The position numbers were made by a program, and so were the translations under genes. Source: CAIQQQ01 sp037445025 (GTDB lineage Bacteria; Pseudomonadota; Alphaproteobacteria; Acetobacterales; Acetobacteraceae). Taken from it: a stretch of 64,000 bases of DNA. The stretch is taken from contig JBBILI010000030.1 in assembly GCA_037445025.1 (NCBI GenBank), positions 7,671 to 71,670 on the forward strand, read 5' to 3'. Below the pieces are notes generated by a model. That model did no database searches. It had not been told where the DNA came from and saw only the letters and a program-made list of their open reading frames with translations. This document shows positions 43,531 to 51,538 of the stretch, piece after piece. The number at the start of each line of letters is the position of its first letter. Position 1 is the first letter of the stretch.

Positions 43531-44496
43531 ATGCGCGACCAGCCCACCCCCACCCTCGGCCCGGTCCCGCAGTTCCGCCCCTACGAACCGGGCCCCTTCC
43601 GCATGGCCATGGCGCTGACCGCCGTCGCCGAGCCCGACTGGCTGGAATTCGCCGAAGACACCCCAACCCAGATGGCCGAACGCCACCGCCTGCTCGACAC
43701 CACGCCCGAAGCCGTCCTCGCCTGCCTCCCCGAAGCCGAACCCGCCGCCCACGAACTGCTCGACGTGCTGGTGCACCACCTCTGCACCCACCACCAAACC
43801 TGGTTCCAGCGCGAAGGCACCACCCTGCACAACCGCCTCCTCGCCCACGCCATCGACATCACCAGCGCCCCACCCCTCGAAATCGCCGGCCGCCTGGTGC
43901 AGGAGGATTTCTGCCTCATGCAGGAACACCAGGGCGCCCACCACCTCACCGGCGCCGTGCTCTGCTTCCCCACCCGCTGGTCGCTGGCCGAAAAACTCGG
44001 CCACCCCCTCATCACCGTCCACGAGAAAGTCCCGTTCTACGCCGAAAAACTCGGCAACCCCGTCGAACGCTTCTTCCGCTCCCTCCGCCTCAACCGCCTC
44101 GCCCAACGCCTCAACTGGTCCGTCATCGACAGCCCCGAGCTCTTCCAGCTCCAAGGCAAAGGCCGCTCCGGCATCGACCCCGACATCACCCCCGCCAACG
44201 CCCTCACCCGCCTCTACCTGCGCGTCGAACGCCAAACCTTCCGCCGCCTCCCCACCACCAACGCCGTCGTCTTCGGCATCCGCATCCACGTCACCCCGCT
44301 CGACCGCGTCACCCAGGACCCCACCGAAGCCCAAAGATTGACCGAAGCCCTCAAAGCCCTCCCCCCGGAAATGGCCCACTACAAAAGCACCGGACGGTTC
44401 ATCGATGCGCTGCTGACAGCCCTGAAAGAAAAGCCCATAGGGTGGGGTGATCTTCCGCACCCCACCATCCCCCACACCGAAAATCAACATCATTAA
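43531..44496 (+). CDS. Heme-dependent oxidative N-demethylase family protein (DUF3445)
   Basis: A 321-residue protein. FRPYEPGPFRMAMALTAV near the N-terminus, the QEDFCLMQEHQGAHHLTGAV block, CFPTRWSLAEKLGHPL, and the LYLRVERQTFRRLPTTNAVVF segment are the DUF3445 signatures. Characterised relatives are PAS-heme enzymes that demethylate secondary or tertiary amines such as dimethylamine. The last 23 residues are encoded by a REP-like palindrome (ATAG plus GGTGGGGTG...CACCCCACC), so the natural C-terminus has probably been replaced. Confidence 0.88.
   Translation: MRDQPTPTLGPVPQFRPYEPGPFRMAMALTAVAEPDWLEFAEDTPTQMAERHRLLDTTPEAVLACLPEAEPAAHELLDVLVHHLCTHHQTWFQREGTTLHNRLLAHAIDITSAPPLEIAGRLVQEDFCLMQEHQGAHHLTGAVLCFPTRWSLAEKLGHPLITVHEKVPFYAEKLGNPVERFFRSLRLNRLAQRLNWSVIDSPELFQLQGKGRSGIDPDITPANALTRLYLRVERQTFRRLPTTNAVVFGIRIHVTPLDRVTQDPTEAQRLTEALKALPPEMAHYKSTGRFIDALLTALKEKPIGWGDLPHPTIPHTENQHH
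44437..44466 (+). repeat. REP-like palindrome at the 3' end of the DUF3445 gene
   Basis: ATAG followed by stem GGTGGGGTG (44441-44449), an 8-base loop and CACCCCACC (44458-44466). The same stem headed by GTAG occurs at 45843, at the 3' end of the RAYT gene. In both places it is read through as GWG..PHPT. Confidence 0.8.
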
Positions 44497-44534
44497 AAAA
44501 CCGGAACGATTACCGCCAACGTCCAGCAAAACCC

Positions 44535-45104
44535 TCACCGAATCTTCCCAAACCCCTCCCGCCGCGCCGCCGAAAGCACCCCCCGCGGCAACGGAATCCG
44601 AAACGGCTCCGGCCGCACCCGAACCCTCTTCACCGCCGCAACCCGCTCCACCACCACCGGCGGCGAAACCCCCAACAACCCCGGCTCCAACGCCAACATC
44701 CGACACACCGGCGCCAACACCCGCCGCGCCTGCGGCACCGCAGCCAACAACGCCTGCATCTCCGGGTCCTCCAACACCCCCCGCAACTGCGAGGCAAACC
44801 CCGCCGCATGCGTCGGAACCAGCGGCAACAACCATCCAAACCCCGTCGGCAACCGCGTCCCCACAGCCCGACGCCCCCCACCCGAGCGACGCACCCGCGC
44901 CCCCCGGACCAGAACCCGCCCCGCCCGAAACCGCACCAACAAAAGCTGAACCCGATCCTCCACCCGCCGGATCCGCCCACAAATCAAAACAATCACCGCC
45001 GCCGCCAACCCCCCACCCGCAATCCGCGCCGCCACCGCCCGCCACAACCCCTCCAGGGTCAGCGCAAAACGCTCAGAAAGCGAAAGGGAACCAGCTACAT
45101 TCAT
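44535..45104 (-). CDS. Hypothetical protein with one N-terminal membrane helix
   Basis: A 189-residue protein. Residues 6-20 (SLSERFALTLEGLWR) and a hydrophobic helix GGLAAAVIVLICGRI near 30-44 are followed by an Arg-rich linker and a C-terminal part with PTGFGWLLPLVPTHAAGF, SQLRGVLEDPEMQALLAA and PQARRVLAPVCRMLALE. I recall similar uncharacterised proteins in Acetobacteraceae, but no function. The opposite strand is also open and very Pro/Ala/Thr-rich, as expected from a GC-rich mirror frame; the minus strand has the protein-like composition. Confidence 0.65.
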   Translation of the reverse strand: MNVAGSLSLSERFALTLEGLWRAVAARIAGGGLAAAVIVLICGRIRRVEDRVQLLLVRFRAGRVLVRGARVRRSGGGRRAVGTRLPTGFGWLLPLVPTHAAGFASQLRGVLEDPEMQALLAAVPQARRVLAPVCRMLALEPGLLGVSPPVVVERVAAVKRVRVRPEPFRIPLPRGVLSAARREGFGKIR

Positions 45105-45164
45105 AAAAAAAATAGGAACACAAACCTACGAAAATAGCAACCGATTTCCCCAACGAGACCACCC

Positions 45165-45194
45165 GTAGCCCGCATCGCTCATGGGCGATGCGGG
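45165..45194 (+). repeat. GTAG-headed REP palindrome upstream of the RAYT gene
   Basis: GTAG followed by CCCGCATCGC, a 6-base loop and GCGATGCGGG. The same unit occurs in inverted orientation at 13766-13795. A further partial CCCCGCATCA and a TCGTAGCACCCCACC stretch lie between it and the RAYT start, so 45105-45311 is best read as a degenerate BIME. Confidence 0.88.
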
Positions 45195-45311
45195 ACCCCA
45201 CACCAGGCCCCGCATCACTGATACCATCGAGTATGATCGATAGGGTCGTAGCACCCCACCCCCCGCAACGGTGAGTCTGTCGTCACAATGCACGTGACCA
45301 AAACCTGACCC

Positions 45312-45842
45312 ATGCCCGAATACCGCCGCGTCTTCGTGCCAGGAGGCACCCCCTTTTTCACCGTGGCCCTGGCCGATCGGCGCACCGACCTCCTCGTGCG
45401 CGAGATCGCCGCCTTGCGCGGGGCCATCGCTCGTACGCAACGGCTGTATCCGTTCCAAATCGATGCGTGGGTCGTGCTCTCTGAGCATATGCATGCGGTC
45501 TGGACGTTGCCCGAAGGCGATGCGCGATATTCCCTGCGATGGACGCTCATCAAACGGTGGTTCTCGGCAGCGATCCCAGCTGGCGAACGCCGATCAGAGT
45601 CCCGGGTGGCCAAAGGAGAGCGCGGAATTTGGCAACGCCGGTTTTGGGAGCACACCGTGCGTGACTCCAACGATTTTGCCCGACATGTCGACTATGTCCA
45701 TTTCAATCCGGTCAAGCACGGGCTTGTCACGCGGGCGATCGATTGGCCGCATTCCACGTTCAGGCGAGCCGTCGGGCGGGGACATTATCCGGCGGATTGG
45801 GCACTTGCGGATGATGATGTCGGCGGGTTTGGAGAAGTAGGC
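45312..45842 (+). CDS. REP-associated tyrosine transposase (RAYT, Y1/IS200-like HUH family)
   Basis: The catalytic part spans about 175 residues. It opens MPEYRRVFVPGGTPFFTVAL, has the HUH-type pair in SEHMHAVWTLP, a basic GIWQRRFWEHTVRD region and the catalytic tyrosine context in ARHVDYVHFNPVKHGLV. RAYTs are single-copy domesticated relatives of IS200 transposases that cut and disperse REP palindromes. No in-frame stop follows the domain: the frame stays open to 46607, antisense to the next gene, because a GTAG palindrome begins at 45843. I end the feature at the domain boundary. A TAG at 45838-45840 is in another frame, so a small frameshift or lost stop is likely. Confidence 0.85.
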
Positions 45843-45871
45843 GTAGGGTGGGGTGCACGACCGCACCCCAC
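45843..45871 (+). repeat. GTAG-headed REP palindrome at the 3' end of the RAYT gene
   Basis: GTAG, stem GGTGGGGTG (45847-45855), loop CACGACCG, stem CACCCCAC (45864-45871). It matches the palindrome at 44437-44466. It lies between the convergent RAYT and dienelactone hydrolase genes and could terminate both. Confidence 0.82.
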
Positions 45872-45878
45872 ACCCCCA

Positions 45879-46589
45879 TCAATCCAGCGCCGCCGCCAAC
45901 GCCTGCGCACTCCGCCCATTGGCAATCCAGGCCGACCGCGTATCCCAATGCGTCCCGCCCGCCCGCGCAAACGCATGGTCGGCACTCGGATACACATGCG
46001 CCTCGATCAGCCCATGCCCCGCCACCGCCGCCAACAGCTTCTCCCGCGGCTCAGCCGGAAAGAAATTGTCATTCTCCGCGATATGCACCAACAACGGCTT
46101 CGAAATCTGCCCCAACTCCGGGATCAGCCCATCCAGCCCCACCCCATAATAAGAAACATTCACATCCGCATCCGACCGCGTCGCCATCATGAACGCGAGC
46201 CGCCCACCCAGGCAGTACCCCATCGTCCCCGCCCGGCCATTGGTGCCAGGAATCGCCCGCGCCGCCGCAAGCGTCGCCTTCAAATCCTCAACCCCCTTGT
46301 CCTGGTCGAACCCGCCCAGCAGCGCGAACGCGCGGTCCCACTCCGCCTGCGTCTTGTCCGAAAGATTAACCCCCGGCTCCTGCCGCCAGAACAGATCCGG
46401 CGCCAGCACGTGATAGCCCAGCGAAGCCACCTGATCAGCGATCTCGCGCAGAGAGTCGCTGACCCCGAAAATCTCCTGGATCAGCACCACCGCGCCATGC
46501 GGCGCCTTGGCATGAAGCCCCGCGGCGGGGGCGTGATAGGCCTGGAACGTCCCGGCGCCGTCGGTGGCCGCGATGTCGATGAATGGCAT
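45879..46589 (-). CDS. Dienelactone hydrolase family protein
   Basis: A 236-residue alpha/beta hydrolase started at MPFIDIAATDGAG (ATG 46587-46589). VVLIQEIFGVSDSLREIADQ, the nucleophile elbow GYCLGGRLAF with the catalytic Cys, VHIAENDNFFP for the Asp and YPSADHAFA for the His make the full carboxymethylenebutenolidase set. It is the more canonical of the two relatives in this window (the other is at 39595). It is convergent with the RAYT gene. Confidence 0.93.
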   Translation of the reverse strand: MPFIDIAATDGAGTFQAYHAPAAGLHAKAPHGAVVLIQEIFGVSDSLREIADQVASLGYHVLAPDLFWRQEPGVNLSDKTQAEWDRAFALLGGFDQDKGVEDLKATLAAARAIPGTNGRAGTMGYCLGGRLAFMMATRSDADVNVSYYGVGLDGLIPELGQISKPLLVHIAENDNFFPAEPREKLLAAVAGHGLIEAHVYPSADHAFARAGGTHWDTRSAWIANGRSAQALAAALD

Positions 46590-46666
46590 GTTCGAATCCC
46601 TTGCTGATCGGCCGTGTCCGGCCATGACGTCAGATAAGACAGATCGGTCCTATCGCCAGACCGCCG

Positions 46667-47569
46667 TCATGGCCAGTGAACCTCCGGCGGCAGGCTCATC
46701 AGGATCGCCTCCACATTCCCCCCGGTCTTCAGCCCGAACAGCGTGCCGCGGTCATGGATGAGGTTGAACTCCACATACCGCCCCCGCCGCACCAGCTGGT
46801 GCCGGCGCTCCTCCGGCGTCCACGCCTCATGCATCCGCCGCCGCACAATGGCCGGATACGCCTCCAGAAACGCCAGCCCGACATCCCGGGTGAACCCGAA
46901 ATCCGCCGCCGCATCCCCGGTGAACAGGTGATCGTAGAAAATCCCCCCCGCCCCGCGCGGCTCGTTGCGATGCGGCAGAAAGAAGTACCGGTCACACCAT
47001 TCCTTAAACTTTGGATAGTAACCAGGGTCATGCCGATCGCACGCCGCCTTGAACGTCGCATGCAGCAACGCCGCATCCTCCCGCGCTTCCGGCGCGTCGA
47101 GCTTCATCGGCGTCAGGTCGCCGCCGCCGCCGAACCAGCCCTGGGTGGTCACCAGCATGCGCGTGTTGAAATGCACCGCAGGCACAAGCGGGCTCGCCAT
47201 ATGCGCCACCAGCGAAATGCCGGTGGCGAAAAACCGCGGATCCTCCGCAGCCCCCGGAATCTGCTTGCAAAATTCCGGGCTGAATACGCCCCACACCGTC
47301 GAGACGTTCACGCCCACCTTCTCGAACACCCGCCCGCGCATCAGGCTGATCACCCCGCCGCCGCCCGGCCCGGTCTCGGTCGGCCGCTCCCACGGCGTGC
47401 GGCTGAACCGCCCCGCCGCCTCGCCCGGCACCGCCTCCGCCATCTCATCCTCGATCGCCTCGAACGTGGCGCAGATCCGGTCGCGCAGCGACTCGAACCA
47501 GGCCTGCGCCTCGCCCTTCAGGCCGGCATGCGGCGGTGAGATTTGTGGCTCAGGCAAGGATTGCGGCAT
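46667..47569 (-). CDS. hemF: Oxygen-dependent coproporphyrinogen III oxidase
   Basis: A 300-residue aerobic enzyme that decarboxylates coproporphyrinogen III to protoporphyrinogen IX in heme synthesis. The signatures VHFNTRMLVTTQGWFGGGGD, FKEWCDRYFFLPHRNEPRG and YVEFNLIHDRGTLFGLKTGG are intact and length matches the family. Its placement divergently beside the cytochrome bc1 operon fits a shared need for heme under aerobic growth. Confidence 0.97.
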   Translation of the reverse strand: MPQSLPEPQISPPHAGLKGEAQAWFESLRDRICATFEAIEDEMAEAVPGEAAGRFSRTPWERPTETGPGGGGVISLMRGRVFEKVGVNVSTVWGVFSPEFCKQIPGAAEDPRFFATGISLVAHMASPLVPAVHFNTRMLVTTQGWFGGGGDLTPMKLDAPEAREDAALLHATFKAACDRHDPGYYPKFKEWCDRYFFLPHRNEPRGAGGIFYDHLFTGDAAADFGFTRDVGLAFLEAYPAIVRRRMHEAWTPEERRHQLVRRGRYVEFNLIHDRGTLFGLKTGGNVEAILMSLPPEVHWP

Positions 47570-47782
47570 GACGATACGACCCTAGGTGGATATCAGAATG
47601 CTAACGCGTGTCTGCGTCGTGTTGCAGGGGCGAAGTGCGCGACCTAGAAATGTGTTGCCGCACACGCTGCATGCGCTATGTCGCTCTGGCCAGACCTTGG
47701 CAGGGTGGCATGACGCATTGCGGTTCGCCCAGCCCATCTGAAACGTTCCGCCGCGGCGGACCATGGTAGAGGAAGTCGATTG

Positions 47783-48355
47783 ATGTCCGCGACCGCTCAT
47801 GCACAAGGGCACACACCCGGTGGTGACCATCTCGAAGACGGCAGCAAACGCGATTTTCTGAAGATGGTGACGGCCGCCTCCGCCGTCATCGGCGTCGGCG
47901 CCCTCGCCTGGCCGCTGATCGACAGCATGAACCCCTCCGGTGACGTGCTGGCCCTGTCCTCCACCGAGGTGGATCTCACCCCCATCGCCCTCGGCTCGGC
48001 CATCACCGTGCTGTGGCGCGGCAAGCCGATCTTCGTGCGCCACCGCACCCCGGCCGAGATCAAGTCCGCCCAGGATGTCCAGCTGAGCCAACTCGGCGAC
48101 CCCGCCACCGACGCCAGCCGCGTCAAGGCCGGGCATGACCAGTGGCTCGTCGTCGTCGGCATCTGCACCCATCTCGGCTGCGTGCCGCTGGGCAACAAGC
48201 CCACCGATCCGCGCGGCGAATGGGGCGGCTGGTTCTGCCCCTGCCACGGCAGCCAGTACGACACGTCCGGCCGCATGCGCCACGGCCCCGCGCCGGCCAA
48301 CCTGGCCGTCCCGCCCTACGCGTTCGAAACCGATTCCAAGATCAAGATCGGCTGA
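47783..48355 (+). CDS. petA: Ubiquinol-cytochrome c reductase Rieske iron-sulfur subunit
   Basis: A 190-residue subunit of complex III. One N-terminal membrane helix (MVTAASAVIGVGALAWPLID) follows a KRDF Tat-like element. The [2Fe-2S] ligands are Cys128 and His130 in CTHLGC and Cys152 and His155 in CPCHG, with the structural disulfide from Cys133 and Cys154. First of the three-gene bc1 operon. The 213 bases before it, back to hemF, show no gene. Confidence 0.97.
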   Translation: MSATAHAQGHTPGGDHLEDGSKRDFLKMVTAASAVIGVGALAWPLIDSMNPSGDVLALSSTEVDLTPIALGSAITVLWRGKPIFVRHRTPAEIKSAQDVQLSQLGDPATDASRVKAGHDQWLVVVGICTHLGCVPLGNKPTDPRGEWGGWFCPCHGSQYDTSGRMRHGPAPANLAVPPYAFETDSKIKIG

Positions 48356-48395
48356 ACCCAGTTTCCTAACCTACCGCACTCGGAGCACCAGCCAC

Positions 48396-49667
48396 ATGGT
48401 CGGCCTGCATAAGAGCGAGTTCAAGAACCCGGTGATCAACTGGGTGGACACGCGACTTCCTCTGTTCACAATGATGACCAAGGAATACGGCGTCTTCCCG
48501 ACGCCGAAGAATTTCAACTATTTCTGGAACTTCGGCGCCCTCGCGATGGTCAATCTGGTCATCATGATCGCCACCGGCGTCTTCCTGGCGATGAACTACA
48601 ACGCCTCCACCGCCGGCGCGTTCGACAGTGTCGAGCGCATCATGCGTGACGTGAACTACGGCTGGCTGCTCCGCTACGTCCACGCCAACGGCGCCTCGAT
48701 GTTCTTCATCGTCGTCTACATCCACATGTTCCGCGGCCTTTACTACGGCTCCTACAAAAAGCCGCGCGAACTGCTGTGGATGCTCGGCGTCGTCATCCTG
48801 CTGCTGATGATGGCCACCGCCTTCATGGGCTACGTGCTGCCCTGGGGCCAGATGTCCTACTGGGGTGCCACCGTCATCACCAACCTGTTCTCCGCCATCC
48901 CCCTGGTCGGTGACAGCATTGTCACCCTGCTCTGGGGCGGCTTCTCGGTCGACAACCCCACCCTGAACCGCTTCTTCGCGCTGCACTACCTCATGCCGTT
49001 CGTCCTTGTCGGCGTGATCTTCCTGCACGTCGTGGCGCTGCACATCACCGGCTCGAACAACCCGCTCGGCATCGAGCCGAAATCCTCGCAGGACACGCTG
49101 CCCTTCCATCCGTACTACACGATCAAGGACAGCTTCGGCATGTGCATCTACCTCATGGTATTTGCCATCCTGGTGTTCTTCGCGCCGAACTATCTTGGCC
49201 ACACCGACAACTACATCCCGGCCAATCCGCTGGTCACCCCCCCGCACATCGTGCCGGAATGGTACTTCCTGCCGTTCTACGCCATCCTGCGCTCGGTGCC
49301 GTCCAAGCTCGGCGGCGTCATCCTGATGTTCGGCTCGATCGCCATCCTCTTCGTGCTGCCCTGGCTCGACACCTCGCCGGTCCGCAGCGCCAAGTTCCGC
49401 CCGATCTACCGCCAACTGATGTATGTCTTCGTGGTTGACGTGGTGGTGCTCGGCATCGTCGGCGGCAAGCCGCCGGAGGGCATGTATGTGGTGATCGGGC
49501 AGGTCGCCACGGTCTATTACTTCCTGCACTTCCTGGTGTTGCTGCCGATCCTGGGCAAGCTGGAAAAGCCGCTGCCGCTGCCGGAGAGCATCAGCCGTGC
49601 CGTTCTGCCGCAAGGCGGTGGGCCGCTGCCCGCCGGCGCCGCGGCCAAGCCGATGGAGAAGGTGTGA
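48396..49667 (+). CDS. petB: Ubiquinol-cytochrome c reductase cytochrome b subunit
   Basis: A 423-residue membrane protein with about eight helices. The b-heme ligands lie in RYVHANGASMFFIVVYIHMF and in ALHYLMPFVLVGVIFLHVVALH; the Qo-site PEWYF motif is in HIVPEWYFLPFYAILRS. It starts 40 bases after the Rieske gene; longer upstream frames are not conserved. Its stop overlaps the cytochrome c1 start as TGATG. Confidence 0.97.
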   Translation: MVGLHKSEFKNPVINWVDTRLPLFTMMTKEYGVFPTPKNFNYFWNFGALAMVNLVIMIATGVFLAMNYNASTAGAFDSVERIMRDVNYGWLLRYVHANGASMFFIVVYIHMFRGLYYGSYKKPRELLWMLGVVILLLMMATAFMGYVLPWGQMSYWGATVITNLFSAIPLVGDSIVTLLWGGFSVDNPTLNRFFALHYLMPFVLVGVIFLHVVALHITGSNNPLGIEPKSSQDTLPFHPYYTIKDSFGMCIYLMVFAILVFFAPNYLGHTDNYIPANPLVTPPHIVPEWYFLPFYAILRSVPSKLGGVILMFGSIAILFVLPWLDTSPVRSAKFRPIYRQLMYVFVVDVVVLGIVGGKPPEGMYVVIGQVATVYYFLHFLVLLPILGKLEKPLPLPESISRAVLPQGGGPLPAGAAAKPMEKV

Positions 49668-50428
49668 TGCGGTTTCGTACCCTTGCCATGCTGGGGCTGG
49701 CGCTCACCAGCCTCGCCGCCGCCCCCGCCTTCGCCGCCGAGGAGCTGGATCTTCCCACGCAGAGCTGGAGCTTCGACGGTCCGTTCGGCACCTTCGACAA
49801 GGCTTCCGCCCAGCGCGGCTTCCAGATCTACAAGGAGGTCTGCTCCAACTGTCATTCGATGAAGCAGGTCTACTACCGCAACCTCGCCGGCATCGGCCTG
49901 TCCGAGGATCAGATCAAAGCCATCGCCGCCTCGGTGACCGTCCCCACGATCGGCGATGACGGTCAGCCGACCGAGCGCCCGGGCCTGCCGTCCGATCACT
50001 TCAAGGCGCCCTATCCCAACGACAAGGCGGCCCGCGCCGCCCTGAACGGCGCGCTGCCGCCCGACCAGTCGGTGATCGAGAAGGCCCGTGAAGGCGGTGC
50101 CGACTACATCTACGACCTGCTGACCGGCTACGCCGATCCGCCGGCCGGGATGAAGATGGGCGACGGCATGAACTACAACAAATGGTTCAACGGCCACCAG
50201 ATCGCCATGGCGCAGCCGCTGGTCGACGGCCGGGTCGACTATGCCGACGGCACCAAGCCCACCCTGCAGCAGGAAGCCAAGGACGTCGTGACCTTCCTCA
50301 CCTACGTCGCCAATCCGGAAATGGAGCAGCGCAAGCGGATGGGCGTGAAGGTCGTGCTGTTCCTGGCCCTGATGTCGTGCCTGACCTATGTGGTGAAGCG
50401 GCAGATCTGGTCTGACGTCGACCACTGA
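49667..50428 (+). CDS. petC: Ubiquinol-cytochrome c reductase cytochrome c1
   Basis: A 253-residue protein with signal peptide (TLAMLGLALTSLAAAPAFA), heme c motif CSNCH at residues 59-63, the methionine-ligand region MNYNKWFNGHQIAMAQPL, and a C-terminal membrane anchor VVLFLALMSCLTYVVKRQIW. ATG 49667 overlaps the cytochrome b stop. A GC-rich hairpin terminator follows. Confidence 0.97.
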   Translation: MRFRTLAMLGLALTSLAAAPAFAAEELDLPTQSWSFDGPFGTFDKASAQRGFQIYKEVCSNCHSMKQVYYRNLAGIGLSEDQIKAIAASVTVPTIGDDGQPTERPGLPSDHFKAPYPNDKAARAALNGALPPDQSVIEKAREGGADYIYDLLTGYADPPAGMKMGDGMNYNKWFNGHQIAMAQPLVDGRVDYADGTKPTLQQEAKDVVTFLTYVANPEMEQRKRMGVKVVLFLALMSCLTYVVKRQIWSDVDH

Positions 50429-50452
50429 GCCAATCGGGATTGACAGCATCGG

Positions 50453-50482
50453 CGCCGCGTCCCAGCAGGGGCGCGGCGTTGT
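50453..50482 (+). terminator. Intrinsic terminator of the bc1 operon
   Basis: An 11-bp stem CGCCGCGTCCC/GGGGCGCGGCG (one G-T pair) with loop AGCA, followed by TTGTTG. It lies 25 bases after the petC stop and before mtnP. Confidence 0.75.
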
Positions 50483-50510
50483 TGCGTGTATCGCCTAGGG
50501 AGTGTGAGCC

Positions 50511-51392
50511 ATGACGGATGTGAGCGTGACCCCGGTGATCGGCATCATCGGCGGCTCCGGCCTGTATGACATCGATGGGCTGGAAGGCCGCACCTGGCGG
50601 CACGTCTCCACCCCCTGGGGCGATCCGTCGGACGCGCTGATGGAAGGCACGCTCGGCGGCGTCCGCTGCGTCTTTCTCCCGCGCCACGGCCGCGGCCATC
50701 CGCTGCCGCCGAGCGCGCTGAACTACCGCGCCAACATCGACGCCCTGAAGCGCCTCGGTGTCACCGACATCCTCTCCCTCTCCGCCGTCGGCAGCCTCAA
50801 GGCCGAACTGCCCCCCGGCCATTTCGTCATCGTCGACCAGTTCATCGACCGCACCTTCGCCCGCGAAAAAAGCTTCTTCGGCCCGGGCTGCGTCGGCCAC
50901 GTGTCCGTCGCTCACCCGGTCTGCCCGCGCCTTGGCGACGCGCTGGAGCAGGCGGCGATGGGCCTGGACCTGCCGGTGACGCGCGGCGGCACCTATCTGG
51001 TGATGGAAGGCCCGCAGTTCTCGACCAAGGCGGAAAGCGAGCTCTACCGCAGCTGGGGCTGCAGCGTGATCGGCATGACCAACATGCCGGAGGCCAAACT
51101 CGCCCGTGAAGCGGAGATCTGTTACGCAACTGTCGCGATGGTGACGGATTACGACTGCTGGCATCCCGATCATGACGCGGTGACGGTGGACCAGGTGGTA
51201 AAATTCCTGGTCGGCAACGCCGACCGCGCCCGCGCGCTGGTCCGCGCCGTAGTGCCGGTGATCGGCGCGCCGCGCGGCCTGTGCCCGGCCGGGTGTGACA
51301 GGGCGCTGGATCATGCGATCATCACGGCGCCAGACAAGCGGGATCCCGCAATGCTGGCGAAACTGGATGCGGTGGCCGGGCGGATGTTGTGA
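50511..51392 (+). CDS. mtnP: S-methyl-5'-thioadenosine phosphorylase
   Basis: A 293-residue nucleoside phosphorylase that splits methylthioadenosine to adenine and methylthioribose 1-phosphate. The family core GIIGGSGLYDIDGL, LPRHGRGHPLPPSALNYRAN, YLVMEGPQFSTKAESELYR and GMTNMPEAKLAREAEICYA are present. Its adenine product could feed the apt enzyme encoded at 2.8 kb. The gene runs into composite element copy 5. Confidence 0.96.
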   Translation: MTDVSVTPVIGIIGGSGLYDIDGLEGRTWRHVSTPWGDPSDALMEGTLGGVRCVFLPRHGRGHPLPPSALNYRANIDALKRLGVTDILSLSAVGSLKAELPPGHFVIVDQFIDRTFAREKSFFGPGCVGHVSVAHPVCPRLGDALEQAAMGLDLPVTRGGTYLVMEGPQFSTKAESELYRSWGCSVIGMTNMPEAKLAREAEICYATVAMVTDYDCWHPDHDAVTVDQVVKFLVGNADRARALVRAVVPVIGAPRGLCPAGCDRALDHAIITAPDKRDPAMLAKLDAVAGRML

Positions 51393-51524
51393 AGGAAGCA
51401 GTTCTTTTTTGAAAAAAGAACCAAAAAACTTTTATCCGCCAGCAAGTGACTTTCTGGAGGAAGCTCCGCCCAACGACCAAAAGTCTTTTGCTTATTTTCT
51501 TCAGAAAAGAAGGCCTTTTTTTCC
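51393..51524. repeat. Composite paired-hairpin element, copy 5 (type A left, type B right)
   Basis: Directly after the mtnP TGA comes AGGAAGCAGTTCTTTTTT with arm AAAAAAGAAC, then CAAAAAACTTTTAT, a core with CTTTCTGGAGGAAG, AAAAGTCTTTTG and the B hairpin around CTTCAGAAAAGAAG. The B end lies about 20 bases before the next start codon, whose ribosome site GGAG follows. Confidence 0.85.
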
Positions 51525-51538
51525 GTTTGGAGATTTCA

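Noticed and set aside
44447..45106. A proline/alanine/threonine-rich 219-codon plus-strand ORF
   Set aside because: It mirrors the minus-strand gene at 44535-45104, which has a membrane helix and ordered segments. The Pro-rich frame is what codon complementarity would produce.
45879..46607. The RAYT frame as a genuine 431-residue fusion protein
   Set aside because: The extra part is exactly antisense to a well-formed dienelactone hydrolase gene and has mirror-frame Arg/Pro composition.
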